Assembly: GCF_037300705.1 (NCBI RefSeq) | Contig: NZ_CP147776.1 | Span: 5,152,857-5,216,856, forward strand | Length of the DNA stretch: 64,000 nucleotides | Source: Massilia sp. W12 | GTDB taxonomy: Bacteria > Pseudomonadota > Gammaproteobacteria > Burkholderiales > Burkholderiaceae_D | Direction of reading: 5' to 3' | Part shown: positions 17,982 through 26,029 of the stretch, in pieces | Layout: every line of letters starts with the position of its first letter | How positions within the stretch are numbered: the first letter of the stretch is position 1 | Notes under the pieces: model-generated | Told to the model about the DNA's origin: nothing | What the model saw: only the letters and a program-made list of their open reading frames with translations | Databases searched by the model: none | Position numbers and translations under genes: made by a program

Positions 17982-18866
17982 GTGAAGGTGTTTATTAGTT
18001 GGTCAGGGGCTCGAAGCAAGTTCGTGGCTGAGGTGCTTAGGTCATGGCTTCCTAAAGTCATTCAATCTGTGAAGCCTTGGATGTCGGAAGAAGATATATC
18101 GGCTGGATCGAGATGGTCGAACGACGTATCGAAGGAACTTTCGCACTCTAACTTCGGAATCATCTGCGTAACTCCTGAGAATCAGGCGAACCCGTGGCTG
18201 CTTTTTGAGGCTGGTGCCCTATCGAAAACACTCGACGAAAGCTATGTATGCCCGTTGTTGTTTGACATGTCGCCGGGGCAACTTGCCGGCCCACTGTCGC
18301 AATTCCAAGCGTCCCAAATTGACCAAGTAGGTGCACTCAAATTGCTTGTGACGATGAACAAAGCGTTGGGCACATCGCAATTGAATGCAGAAGATCTGGA
18401 AGAGATATTCAAAGTGTGGTGGCCACGCCTTGACCAACGACTTAAAGATGCACCGGCTGGTTCAGGTGATAAGCAGGTAAAGAGGGGGGTGGAGGATTTG
18501 CTAGAAGAAGTGGTTGAAAACACTCGAGAGCAACTTAGAAGGGAGAACTTGCGCATGGAGCACAGCAAAGAAAAGGACGCAAGGCTCGACAGTCTGTTGG
18601 ACATGATGGATTCATCAATGGCCGCAATGAAGAATGCGCAGAAGATTCCGCAAATGATTGCCCGCTTCATTGGGGCGCGGGAGCCTTCCTCGCCAGAAGA
18701 ACTGGCAATTTCGCAATTGGTGCGCTCGCTCCCCTCTATGGACATGGAGGGTATGGCCAACGTAGTGGCACAAATGCAGGAATTGAAAGTACGTGAGCAA
18801 CGATTCACGGATGAACTATTGAATAAGCCTGCTGAAGGAAACGGTGCGGTCGCAAGTAATGGATAA
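17982..18866 (+). CDS. TIR-domain protein with C-terminal coiled coil
   Basis: The 294-residue protein starts at GTG 17982, set by AGGAGG at 17969-17974; the ATG at 17976 is followed at once by a stop. Residues 1-150 read as a TIR fold: Val-Phe-Ile-Ser-Trp-Ser-Gly at the first strand, and Trp-Leu-Leu-Phe-Glu-Ala-Gly with Glu76 in the position of the TIR NADase glutamate. Residues 165-235 are a charged coiled coil, which could drive assembly. Bacterial TIR proteins often deplete NAD during phage attack, but they usually act with a sensor. None is visible here, so a solo defence or regulatory role is inference. Confidence 0.82.
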   Translation: MKVFISWSGARSKFVAEVLRSWLPKVIQSVKPWMSEEDISAGSRWSNDVSKELSHSNFGIICVTPENQANPWLLFEAGALSKTLDESYVCPLLFDMSPGQLAGPLSQFQASQIDQVGALKLLVTMNKALGTSQLNAEDLEEIFKVWWPRLDQRLKDAPAGSGDKQVKRGVEDLLEEVVENTREQLRRENLRMEHSKEKDARLDSLLDMMDSSMAAMKNAQKIPQMIARFIGAREPSSPEELAISQLVRSLPSMDMEGMANVVAQMQELKVREQRFTDELLNKPAEGNGAVASNG

Positions 18867-18918
18867 CATTTCCTTCCAGCGGACTGCCTTCGGCAGCCGC
18901 TGAAGTCAGGCGTTAGGC
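18861..18918 (+). other. attC site
   Basis: Cores are GGATAAC (variant left core) and GTTAGGC, 58 bp. The TIR gene stop overlaps the left core. Confidence 0.85.
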
Positions 18919-18961
18919 GTCGCCAATTCTCAGAAGCTCCACATCAACGTTGAGGGAAATG

Positions 18962-19282
18962 ATGTCCGCAATTCATTTGATCGAGAAGGCGGGAACGGCT
19001 CAGGGCCTGAAACCAGTCGATTTCAAAGCAGGTCTTTGGGAAAGCGGCTACTGGAAAGTAGCCACAGACACCGCGGAGAAGCTGATCGGCGGTCACATAT
19101 TCCTCCACTCAAGTTGGTCAGAGCCATCGCATTTCGGAGGTCAGATCAGCGCCTTCTCCATACACCGTTCTCCTGGAACCAAAGAAGATGGTCGGATCAT
19201 CTTCAAGTTCACGTCTCTGCCAGAAGGCAAGGGAGTGAAAGCACCGGATGGCGCGGCGGGCGAGAAGCGGATTGCCTGGTAG
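18962..19282 (+). CDS. small cassette protein, unknown
   Basis: The 106-residue protein is read from ATG 18962, which is 4 bp after GAGGGAA; ATG 18959 is an alternative. It is a soluble alpha/beta protein with several Trp and Gly residues and a strand-rich middle. No motif recognised. Confidence 0.65.
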   Translation: MSAIHLIEKAGTAQGLKPVDFKAGLWESGYWKVATDTAEKLIGGHIFLHSSWSEPSHFGGQISAFSIHRSPGTKEDGRIIFKFTSLPEGKGVKAPDGAAGEKRIAW

Positions 19283-19322
19283 AAGAAGTGCAATACAACT
19301 TCTGCGGCCTGCTACCAGCGCC

Positions 19323-19391
19323 GCCTAACCCTTCCATCGAGAGGACTCGCCCCGGCAAGCCGGGTCGAGCCTCTCATGTCAAACGTTAGAG
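19323..19391 (+). other. attC site
   Basis: Cores are GCCTAAC and GTTAGAG, 69 bp, with the tip at CCCGGCAAGCCGGG. Confidence 0.9.
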
Positions 19392-19615
19392 CTCCCTACT
19401 TGAACACGTCCGACCCCAAAGACGCCATCCGCCGCCGGCTGTTTCTCGAAGCCGTTCGCAATGGCAATCGTGATCCAAAACATGGATTCAGGCTTTGCCC
19501 TGCGTGTAGCGGCCGAGGTTCAGTTTGCATCGAGCGAATCGAAAGTGGTCGTCACACTGCTGCATTCGAGGTCTGCGCAGAATGCAACGGTGAAACCATT
19601 GTCCCTGTCGATTGA
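19376..19615 (+). CDS. small zinc-ribbon cassette protein
   Basis: Up to 79 residues if translation starts at the ATG inside the preceding attC; an in-frame TTG at 19400 would give 71. The C-terminal half has two Cys-x2-Cys-x-Gly motifs (Cys-Pro-Ala-Cys-Ser-Gly-Arg-Gly and Cys-Ala-Glu-Cys-Asn-Gly), as in DnaJ-type zinc fingers. It likely binds zinc and a partner. Function unknown. Confidence 0.65.
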   Translation: MSNVRAPYLNTSDPKDAIRRRLFLEAVRNGNRDPKHGFRLCPACSGRGSVCIERIESGRHTAAFEVCAECNGETIVPVD

Positions 19616-19651
19616 CCGGCTCATGAAAACATCTCGCGTTCAACGGCCGCG

Positions 19652-19741
19652 CTCTAACAAGGCAGTCAACCGGACACCCAAATGCTGCGCATTTGGGTTC
19701 CCTTCGCTGGCGCTCCGGTGCCGGTTACTTCCACGTTAGGC
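19652..19741 (+). other. attC site
   Basis: Cores are CTCTAAC and GTTAGGC, 90 bp, tip at CCAAATGCTGCGCATTTGG. Confidence 0.88.
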
Positions 19742-19970
19742 GTCAAGTCGCTGTTCGCCGTATTGTTCTGGTATATTTCAGCTCTTACCTGCGCCAAAGC
19801 CCGTCGCCATTGCTGGCTTGGCATCACGCAGTGCAAGGGTTTTTATCTCCGTCAGCTTTATTTTGCGAGGGCGCTTTGGCTGGTTTTCAATTCACAAAGG
19901 CTGTTGCCTTATCAAGCAGCCTAACCCGTCATTCCAGCGGATCGCCTGCGGCGCCCGCTGAACTCACACC
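19736..19970 (+). repeat. ORF-less cassette type A, copy 2
   Basis: It is 235 bp with its attC at 19919-19976. The right core reads CTTAGAC rather than GTTRRRY, so the crossover base itself is changed and this site should recombine poorly. Confidence 0.85.
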
Positions 19971-19979
19971 TTAGACGAC

Positions 19980-20351
19980 ATGACCGAAGCTGACTACATT
20001 TCCGAGATCGAAAGGCGTTGGCCCTCCCGTTGCCCCGGCGAGCCAACGCGAGAGACCATTCATCTTACGAAAAAAGCTGTCGAAATCTTCCCAAAGTCAG
20101 CGAAATTGTGGGTCATGCGCGGGAATTTGCTCCAACTTATCGACTTTGAATGCGATATTCCATTGGGAGAGTCAGAGTATTGCTACCGGCAGGCCATAGC
20201 AGCAGACCATTTTTTTGCCGAGGCGTATGAAGAAATGGGCTACTTCCTAGACGTAATCATGGGCAAACCGAGAAAAGCCAAGCGTTTCTTTGACAAAGCA
20301 CGCAGGCTAAAAAGATCGCGGCAAAAATACAACCGTGTAATTGCCGCCTAA
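19980..20351 (+). CDS. TPR-like cassette protein
   Basis: The 123-residue helical protein has a repeat resembling TPR units (Ala-Val-Glu-Ile-Phe-Pro-Lys-Ser-Ala-Lys-Leu-Trp, then Ala-Ile-Ala-Ala-Asp-His-Phe-Phe-Ala-Glu-Ala-Tyr). TPR folds mediate protein contacts. The ATG lies 3 bp after a mutated attC core. Role unknown. Confidence 0.7.
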   Translation: MTEADYISEIERRWPSRCPGEPTRETIHLTKKAVEIFPKSAKLWVMRGNLLQLIDFECDIPLGESEYCYRQAIAADHFFAEAYEEMGYFLDVIMGKPRKAKRFFDKARRLKRSRQKYNRVIAA

Positions 20352-20392
20352 CACTTCAATCAACCGGACGCCGCTTACTTCCAACGTTAGGC
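20346..20392 (+). other. attC site, short
   Basis: Cores are GCCTAAC and GTTAGGC but only 47 bp, with a small stem (CAACCGGACGCCGCTTACTT). Confidence 0.8.
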
Positions 20393-20395
20393 GCT

Positions 20396-20695
20396 ATGGC
20401 CCGCCATCTCGCAAATGATGAACTCCGCGCTGAGCTTCTGCCAAGCGTCGGGGATCATTCGGCCATCTTTCGATTTGCAATGCTCTTCAATGGCTACGAG
20501 TACTTTGGCTCGCTTGAAGAGGCGTCCGCTCAAGCCCGCAAGAAACAACGGGATAACCTGACAGCACTCCGCAATGAGCTATTCATCGCATCACGCCGTT
20601 CGCGCCACCAAGACTCTACCAAGTTCGCTGATCTTTATCGGGAGCTTTTCCCGCTATTGCAGGCAGCCATCAAGTCGGTTAAGTATGAGGCCTAA
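20396..20695 (+). CDS. small cassette protein, unknown
   Basis: The 99-residue, mostly helical protein is rich in Arg, Ala and Leu. The ATG is 4 bp after the attC core with no strong ribosome site. The stop overlaps the left core of a collapsed attC. No domain recognised. Confidence 0.65.
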   Translation: MARHLANDELRAELLPSVGDHSAIFRFAMLFNGYEYFGSLEEASAQARKKQRDNLTALRNELFIASRRSRHQDSTKFADLYRELFPLLQAAIKSVKYEA

Positions 20696-20716
20696 CTGCT
20701 CGCTCAAGCGTTGGAC
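20690..20716 (+). other. collapsed attC (27 bp)
   Basis: Cores are GCCTAAC and GTTGGAC separated by 13 bp. This is exactly what remains if the hairpin of a site like 56968-57040 is deleted between its two AGCG repeats. Confidence 0.6.
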
Positions 20717-20938
20717 GCCAAGCAGACAACGCATGGCAGGCATTCGCCGATACCACACCGAACCCAATCACAAACCACATTAAGGCAATGCTGTTGGCAG
20801 AATGGAGTGAGTTCGTGAGAGTGTCTGAGCAAGCTAGCGCGGCAGCCTGCCTGAAGAGCATGAAATCCAGTCGTGTTGGCGCCCAACCATTCGCGGCAGG
20901 CGCGACGGCTCTGGCGGGCCGCAGCCTGGACTCAAACC
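20711..20938 (+). other. ORF-poor cassette
   Basis: A 228-bp cassette with only a 66-residue frame from 20788 that runs through the attC. I see no ribosome site and no recognisable protein. It may be a decayed gene cassette. Confidence 0.5.
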
Positions 20939-20944
20939 TTAGGC
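20881..20944 (+). other. attC site with mutated crossover core
   Basis: Cores are GCCCAAC and CTTAGGC. The first base of the right core is C instead of G. Confidence 0.7.
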
Positions 20945-21024
20945 GTTGTTCCGATTTGTCGTGCCGCCGGTTGCAATTTTTTCGCTGAGTTTGCGGCAAT
21001 TTTCAGGTTTCGCAATCAGCAGGC
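20939..21024 (+). repeat. ORF-less cassette type B, truncated
   Basis: It matches the first 85 bp of the type B cassettes at 52330, 59016 and 59564 with several substitutions, then is cut by an IS3 remnant at 21025. It marks where the rest of array 1 was lost. Confidence 0.75.
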
Positions 21025-21239
21025 GAGCGATACCATGGCGTGCGTTATGCCAGCCATGCTGAAATGAAGGCTGCCAGCTTTGAATATATGAAGTCTTTTA
21101 TAATCGAACCCGTCAGCATTCAACTCTGGGCTATCAATCGCCGTTTCAGTATCCTGAGCGCTGGCAGCGTGAGCAAAATCAGGAAAAGCTGGCTGTATGA
21201 AATTCATCTGATGGCAGACGAAATATCGAGGGAACCTCA
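21025..21239 (+). mobile_element. IS3 remnant (3' end only)
   Basis: It matches the last 215 bp of the element at 14202-15488 in opposite orientation, including the terminal repeat. The transposase fragment has lost a T in the GAATATATTGAAG segment and is frameshifted. The 5' part and any target duplication are missing. It forms the junction between array 1 and the ordinary chromosome. Confidence 0.9.
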
Positions 21240-21289
21240 CTTTCCTGTCTTGCTACAATCCCCCCACCCCTCCAGCGAAAGGAATGCCT

Positions 21290-21823
21290 ATGCTGCCCGT
21301 CCCGCCTCTGCCTGCCGCCGCTGCCCGTCATGGCGCGGAGTTGGTGAAAATCCATGCGTTTTTGTATCACATCGGCCTGCGGCTGGAACAAAAAGCGCTC
21401 GGCGATGACTGTTTTTTGCCCGGCTTGGAACTCGGGCCGGGGGTGGTGTATGTGGATTATGACAAGCTGTGCTGGCCGGGCGATATCCTGCATGAGGCCG
21501 GACATCTGGCGGTGACGCCGGCCAGCCAGCGCGCGGCAGTCGGCAGCGCTGCGCTGGAACTGCCCTGGCCGACCCAGGGCGAGGAAATCGGCGCCCTGCT
21601 CTGGAGTTACGCCGCCCTGCGGCATCTCGATCTGACCCCGGAGTATGTGTTTCATGCGGATGGCTATAAGGGCGACGCCGGCTGGCTGGCGGAACAATTC
21701 TGCAGCGGTAATTATATCGGCATGCCGATTCTGGAATGGGCCGGGCTGTCCCTCTCGCCAGAGCGGGCGCAGGCAGAAGGCAAACCGGCCTTTCCGCAGA
21801 TGCTGCAATGGCTGCGTGATTAA
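21290..21823 (+). CDS. HExxH-motif protein, putative zinc-dependent hydrolase
   Basis: The 177-residue protein is read from ATG 21290 (GAAAGGA lies 6 bp upstream; ATG 21284 is too close). The motif Leu-His68-Glu69-Ala-Gly-His72-Leu is the zinc-binding pattern of metallopeptidases. A third ligand is not obvious. No signal peptide. The family is not recognised, so substrate is unknown. It is the first gene after the IS3 junction, with a TACAAT -10-like box at 21255. Confidence 0.7.
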   Translation: MLPVPPLPAAAARHGAELVKIHAFLYHIGLRLEQKALGDDCFLPGLELGPGVVYVDYDKLCWPGDILHEAGHLAVTPASQRAAVGSAALELPWPTQGEEIGALLWSYAALRHLDLTPEYVFHADGYKGDAGWLAEQFCSGNYIGMPILEWAGLSLSPERAQAEGKPAFPQMLQWLRD

Positions 21824-21868
21824 GCGGCGCTGCTATACTGCGCCCTTTCCCCTCTGTAAGCTCAGACC

Positions 21869-22786
21869 ATGGACCCGCTGCTGCGCAAGCTTGATTTGAA
21901 TCTGCTCAAGGTCTTCGATTTGCTGTATGACACCGGCTCCGTGTCGGATACCGCGAACCTGCTGTGCATCAGCCAATCCGCCGCCAGCCATTCTTTACGC
22001 CGCCTGCGCCTGGTGCTGGACGATCCTTTGTTTGTCAACAGCCGCCAGGGCATGTCCCCCACAAAATTGGCGCAACAGCTGATGCCTGGCATACGTCAGG
22101 CCCTGGCGACGCTGCAGCACAGCTTGAATTTCGACCACGATTTTCAGCCAGCCGCCAGCCGCCGCTGCTTCACCCTGTACGCCAGCGAATATGTGGAATT
22201 GCTCTTGCTGCCGCCCTTGCTGACCTTGCTGCGTCAGCAAGCGCCACATTGCAGCCTGGAAGTGCGCCGCCTGCAAAACCGGATTCCCGCCGCTGAATTG
22301 GAACAGGGCAGTGCGGATCTGGCGATCAGCTATGCCGGTTGTTTTGAATTGCATCCCAATCTCTGCCAGGAAGCCTTGCTGCAAGAAGAATTGTGCTGCG
22401 TGCTGGATGCGGCTGATGCGCTGGCGGCTGATCAGCTGGATTTGCCGGCCTATCTGGCATTGCCGCATATCTATCCCGCCCCCTGGGGCGACAGCAGCAA
22501 TCTGGTGGACGCCTGGCTGGCGCGCCAAGGCCAGCAGCGCTGCATCCGCCTGAGCACGCAAAATTATCTGGCAGCCGCCTTGGCCCTGCCCGGCAGCGGC
22601 GCGCTGCTGACCATGCCGCGCCGTCTGGCGCAAGCGATGGGCGCCTGGCTGCCTTTGCGCATCCTGCCGGCGCCGCCCGGCTTACCCGGATTCACCCTGG
22701 AAATTCTGAGCGCGCGCCAGTTTCACGCCAGCGCGCCGAATCGCTGGTTGCGCGCCTGTTTGCAGCAAGTTGCGGCCAGCTTATAA
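21869..22786 (+). CDS. LysR-family transcriptional regulator
   Basis: The 305-residue protein has an N-terminal winged HTH (residues 9-68: Leu-Leu-Lys-Val-Phe-Asp-Leu-Leu, Ser-Gln-Ser-Ala-Ala-Ser-His-Ser-Leu-Arg-Arg-Leu) and a LysR substrate-binding domain from about 95. The start Asp-Leu-Asn-Leu-Leu resembles the NodD/SyrM subgroup. The target is unknown. It converges with the transporter gene downstream (2 bp between the ends). Confidence 0.93.
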   Translation: MDPLLRKLDLNLLKVFDLLYDTGSVSDTANLLCISQSAASHSLRRLRLVLDDPLFVNSRQGMSPTKLAQQLMPGIRQALATLQHSLNFDHDFQPAASRRCFTLYASEYVELLLLPPLLTLLRQQAPHCSLEVRRLQNRIPAAELEQGSADLAISYAGCFELHPNLCQEALLQEELCCVLDAADALAADQLDLPAYLALPHIYPAPWGDSSNLVDAWLARQGQQRCIRLSTQNYLAAALALPGSGALLTMPRRLAQAMGAWLPLRILPAPPGLPGFTLEILSARQFHASAPNRWLRACLQQVAASL

Positions 22787-22787
22787 A

Positions 22788-23684
22788 TCAGGCGCTGCGC
22801 ACGCGCGCCAGCAAAAGCGGGGCCAATAATGACAGCGCCACCCCGGGCAAGGCCGCGCCCGGCGCCGGGCGTTGCCAGAACAGGAAATTCAACAACAGCA
22901 CCAGGGCCGGCGTTAAATAACTGTAGGACATCACCACCGTCGGCCCCAGGCGCTTAATGCCATATTGGGTCAGCCAGAAACTCAGACAGGTGGCGCCCAG
23001 GGTCAGATACAACAGCGCGCCCCATTCGCTGCCTTGCAAACGGCCCCAGTCCAGCACACCATCCTGCAGCAGCAAGGTCAGGCCCAACATCGCCAGGCCG
23101 CCCAACAGCAAGACCCAGAAAGTGATAAAGGCGGCGGAACGCTGCTGCGGCAATTGGGGACGGAACAGACGGCTCAACACGCCATGCCCGGCCATGCAGG
23201 CGCAGCCGGCGACAAACAGCGCATCCGCCGGTTGCCAGCGCAGCGCGCCGGCTGGCGTGCTGTGCAATAAGACCCACAGCGCGCCCAGCAAACCGGCTCC
23301 CATGCCCAACATCAGACGGGCGCCGGGTTTTTCGCGCAAGAGGAAAAAACTCAAGCCGGCGCTCAATGCCGGCGTCAGGGTGTACAGCATGCCGGCATTC
23401 AGCGCGCTGCTGTGCTTTAAGGTATGGAATAAAGCCCAGAAATACGCCACCAGCAATGTCGCCAGCACGGCATAGCGCAATGTCTCACTGCGCTGCGGCA
23501 GCGATAATTCTCCGCGCCAGGCCAGCCAGGGCAAAAACAGCAGGGCGGCCAGCAAAAAGCGCAGGCTGGTCAGGCCGGCGGCGTCGATTTGCGGGGAAAT
23601 CATTTGCGCCACCGGAAAAGAGGCGGCGATCAAGAGCGCCCAGACGGCCATTAACACATGCGGAAAAAAAGCGGATTTTTGCAT
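22788..23684 (-). CDS. EamA/DMT-family transporter
   Basis: The 298-residue inner-membrane protein has about ten hydrophobic helices in two EamA repeats (1-135 and 145-290). I chose ATG 23682-23684 because the upstream extension is Arg-rich and not membrane-like. DMT transporters export metabolites or amino acids; the substrate cannot be told. Confidence 0.9.
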   Translation of the reverse strand: MQKSAFFPHVLMAVWALLIAASFPVAQMISPQIDAAGLTSLRFLLAALLFLPWLAWRGELSLPQRSETLRYAVLATLLVAYFWALFHTLKHSSALNAGMLYTLTPALSAGLSFFLLREKPGARLMLGMGAGLLGALWVLLHSTPAGALRWQPADALFVAGCACMAGHGVLSRLFRPQLPQQRSAAFITFWVLLLGGLAMLGLTLLLQDGVLDWGRLQGSEWGALLYLTLGATCLSFWLTQYGIKRLGPTVVMSYSYLTPALVLLLNFLFWQRPAPGAALPGVALSLLAPLLLARVRSA

Positions 23685-23804
23685 CTTGGGGCGCCGGCGC
23701 GGCATTGCTGTTGAGAAACAACGCAGTATAGGCAGCGCGCCGCGCCAGCGGCAAATGAGCAATCTTCATGCGCGCATGCAGCAAATGCAGGCGCCGTGCG
23801 CGCC

Positions 23805-24434
23805 TCAGGTCGGGCATTCGTCGTCGATCAGGCTGGCCACCTTGGTCACAATCATATCCACCGCCGCCACATTCGCGCCATGCGGCAAAATCACATCGGC
23901 ATAGCGCCGCGTCGGTTCGATGAATTGGTTATACATCGGGCGCACTGTGGCCAGATATTGTGTGATTACGCTCTCAGTGGTGCGGCCACGCTCGGCGATA
24001 TCGCGCCGCAGGCGGCGGATGAAGCGCACATCGGCATCGGTATCGACAAAGATTTTGAGCGACATCATGTCGCGCAAACGCGCGTCATACAGGGGGAATA
24101 AACCTTCCAGCACGATCACCGGCGCGGCGTTGAGCATCACGCTTTGCTCGGCCCGTTGATAGCGCGTGAAATCATAGGTCGGCATGGCCACGCTTTCGCC
24201 GCGTTGCAGCGCTTCCAGATGCGCGATCAAGAGCGGCCAATCAAAGGCGTCCGGGTGATCGTAATTGGTCTTGAGCCTTTGCTCAAAGGGCAGATGCGGC
24301 TCGTCGCAATAATAATTGTCCTGGATCAGCACCGTGACCAGATTCTCGCCTATGGTGGACAACACCTGCTGCGTGACGGTGGTTTTACCGCTGCCGCTGC
24401 CGCCGGCGATGCCGATGATAAAAGGCTTGTTCAT
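23805..24434 (-). CDS. udk: uridine kinase
   Basis: The 209-residue protein has Walker A Gly-Gly-Ser-Gly-Ser-Gly-Lys-Thr-Thr at residues 11-19. It also has Gln-Asp-Asn-Tyr-Tyr, Asn-Tyr-Asp-His-Pro-Asp-Ala-Phe-Asp and an Arg-Arg-Leu-Arg-Arg-Asp lid, all typical of Udk. It phosphorylates uridine and cytidine in pyrimidine salvage. The start at 24434 gives the family length. Confidence 0.95.
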   Translation of the reverse strand: MNKPFIIGIAGGSGSGKTTVTQQVLSTIGENLVTVLIQDNYYCDEPHLPFEQRLKTNYDHPDAFDWPLLIAHLEALQRGESVAMPTYDFTRYQRAEQSVMLNAAPVIVLEGLFPLYDARLRDMMSLKIFVDTDADVRFIRRLRRDIAERGRTTESVITQYLATVRPMYNQFIEPTRRYADVILPHGANVAAVDMIVTKVASLIDDECPT

Positions 24435-24594
24435 GTGAATTACGTGCAGAAAAGCGCAAATTGTATAGCCAAACCCGGCATTTGGCGCATGCCTGCCTAA
24501 AAAATATGCACCCGGCGGCAAGCCGCACGGTTTCGGCTACAATGCTGTTGCTTCTATTCCAACACCATCACATCATCTTCGATTCCTCAGTTGG

Positions 24595-24665
24595 ACAGGC
24601 CGTATAGGCAGTTTACCGGCTGCACCGTGACGCCGGGGAGTCGGGAAACAAGTAATCGGGCCTGT
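24595..24665 (+). other. possible structured leader upstream of the thioesterase gene
   Basis: In the 332-bp gap 24435-24766, ACAGGCC (24595-24601) pairs with GGCCTGT (24659-24665). Inside are a GCAG/CTGC hairpin and a GAC/GTC hairpin, giving a three-way shape about 100 bp before the thioesterase ATG. It matches no riboswitch I know. The rest of the gap shows no gene. Confidence 0.3.
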
Positions 24666-24766
24666 AGCGCACTCACTCCATGGGGGAATCTGCTGTTTGC
24701 AGGAAATTTCAATATATTCATCGACTTATCTAAGCCTGAAAGCGCTCAACTGAGAAAGTTAGGATC

Positions 24767-25501
24767 ATGTCACAAGCACGCCATTTATTTTGTCTGCCGT
24801 ATGCCGGCGGCATTGCACAGTCGATTTACGCCCGCTGGCAACAATATTTGCCGCATTTGCGGGTCCACCCCTTGGATATCGCCGGCCACGGGCGACGCTA
24901 TACAGAAGCCTTTGATGCCGACCTGGCCGGGGCGGCGCAAGACATTTGCCGCAAGATCACAGCACATTTGGCGCAACATGGCGGAACTTGGATGCTGTAC
25001 GGCCACAGCATGGGCAGCATGCTGGCCTATGAGACGCTCGCCGCCGCACACGCCGCCGGCTTGCCGGGGCCGGAAGTTTGTTTTCTTTCCGGACGCAATC
25101 CGCTGCATGTGCCGCGCAATCGACGCGAAATTCACGAGTTGCCGGATGAAGAGTTTTTGCAGGAAATCCAGCAACTTGGCGGCACTTCGCAGCGTTTTTT
25201 TGAAAATCCTGAATTAGTGCAAATGTTTTTGCCGGTTTTGCGCAGCGATTACCGCCTGGTGGAGCGCTGGCGGCTGCAACAAACCCCGCATATCAGCAGC
25301 GCGCCCCTGGTGTTTTTCAGCAGCGCCGACGACACCTTGCTTGATCACGGGCGTTTGCATGAATGGCAAAACTATTCCAGTCAGCCGCTGCACATCGAGC
25401 ATTTTGCAGGCGATCATTTCTTTTTATTGCCGCAGGCGGAACAGGTGTGCGCGCGGATTGCCAGTTGTTTGCAGAAATTAGCGGCGCAAACTGCCGCTTG
25501 A
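24767..25501 (+). CDS. type II thioesterase (alpha/beta hydrolase)
   Basis: The 244-residue protein has the nucleophile elbow Gly-His-Ser-Met-Gly-Ser near residue 84. A catalytic Asp lies in Ser-Ala-Asp-Asp-Thr, and a His in Gly-Asp-His-Phe-Phe near 223. The start Leu-Phe-Cys-Leu-Pro-Tyr-Ala-Gly-Gly is typical of GrsT/TesA-like enzymes that free stalled carriers of NRPS or PKS assembly lines. No NRPS or PKS gene is in the window, so it is an orphan here. AGGA precedes the ATG. Confidence 0.9.
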   Translation: MSQARHLFCLPYAGGIAQSIYARWQQYLPHLRVHPLDIAGHGRRYTEAFDADLAGAAQDICRKITAHLAQHGGTWMLYGHSMGSMLAYETLAAAHAAGLPGPEVCFLSGRNPLHVPRNRREIHELPDEEFLQEIQQLGGTSQRFFENPELVQMFLPVLRSDYRLVERWRLQQTPHISSAPLVFFSSADDTLLDHGRLHEWQNYSSQPLHIEHFAGDHFFLLPQAEQVCARIASCLQKLAAQTAA

Positions 25502-25504
25502 AGA

Positions 25505-25531
25505 CACTGCGCCCCCCATGCCGGCGCAGTT
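25505..25531 (+). terminator. hairpin after the thioesterase gene
   Basis: ACTGCGCC and GGCGCAGT form a perfect 8-bp stem just after the stop, without a strong T run. The following 500 bp to 26029 show no gene or known RNA. Confidence 0.5.
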
Positions 25532-26029
25532 TGAAGCAAGACTCAGCACGGCGCCCGGCTGCATCCCTGCGCCCCTGATCTGGCCTTGCCGGGCAAGCAG
25601 CCTGTTGTGCGGGTCACTGTCGCCCGCCTGCTGACGGGTCTGTTTTATACGACATTCCGGCATGCCGCGCGCAGCTGTGTTTCTTTGACAAAGTCTGCGC
25701 ATATTGCAGCGATCCGGCCTGAGACAGAATTGGCATGCTGGCGCATGTTATTGCTATTATTCATGCCTGAATAAACTGTCTTAGCCTGCCGGTTATGTTG
25801 TTATTAAAAGCTCAACCGGCATGACTGTATGCTAGCAGCCGCTTGTAAAATTGCAAGGGTGCAACTTTTATTTCTTTATGGAAATTTTACAGTCTTCTGT
25901 TTTCCAGAATTTGGGAAACAATTCGAGGGAAAACCAAGATTAACGGCAGAATGTGGCGGAAATGAAGCAGGCTGCGGCAAAAAAATTACATCATTTAAAT
26001 TCATGCAAGCTGGCAAGACTGATTGAAAG

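Larger units (their letters stand above)
13057..21024 (+). other. cassette array of integron 1 (degenerate)
   Basis: About 14 cassettes run in one direction from attI, each ending in an attC with RYYYAAC and GTTRRRY cores. The array is broken by a complete IS3 element, has two collapsed attC sites and two with a mutated crossover base, and ends abruptly at an IS3 remnant. With its integrase truncated it could only be mobilised in trans by the integrase at 46583-47572. Confidence 0.9.
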
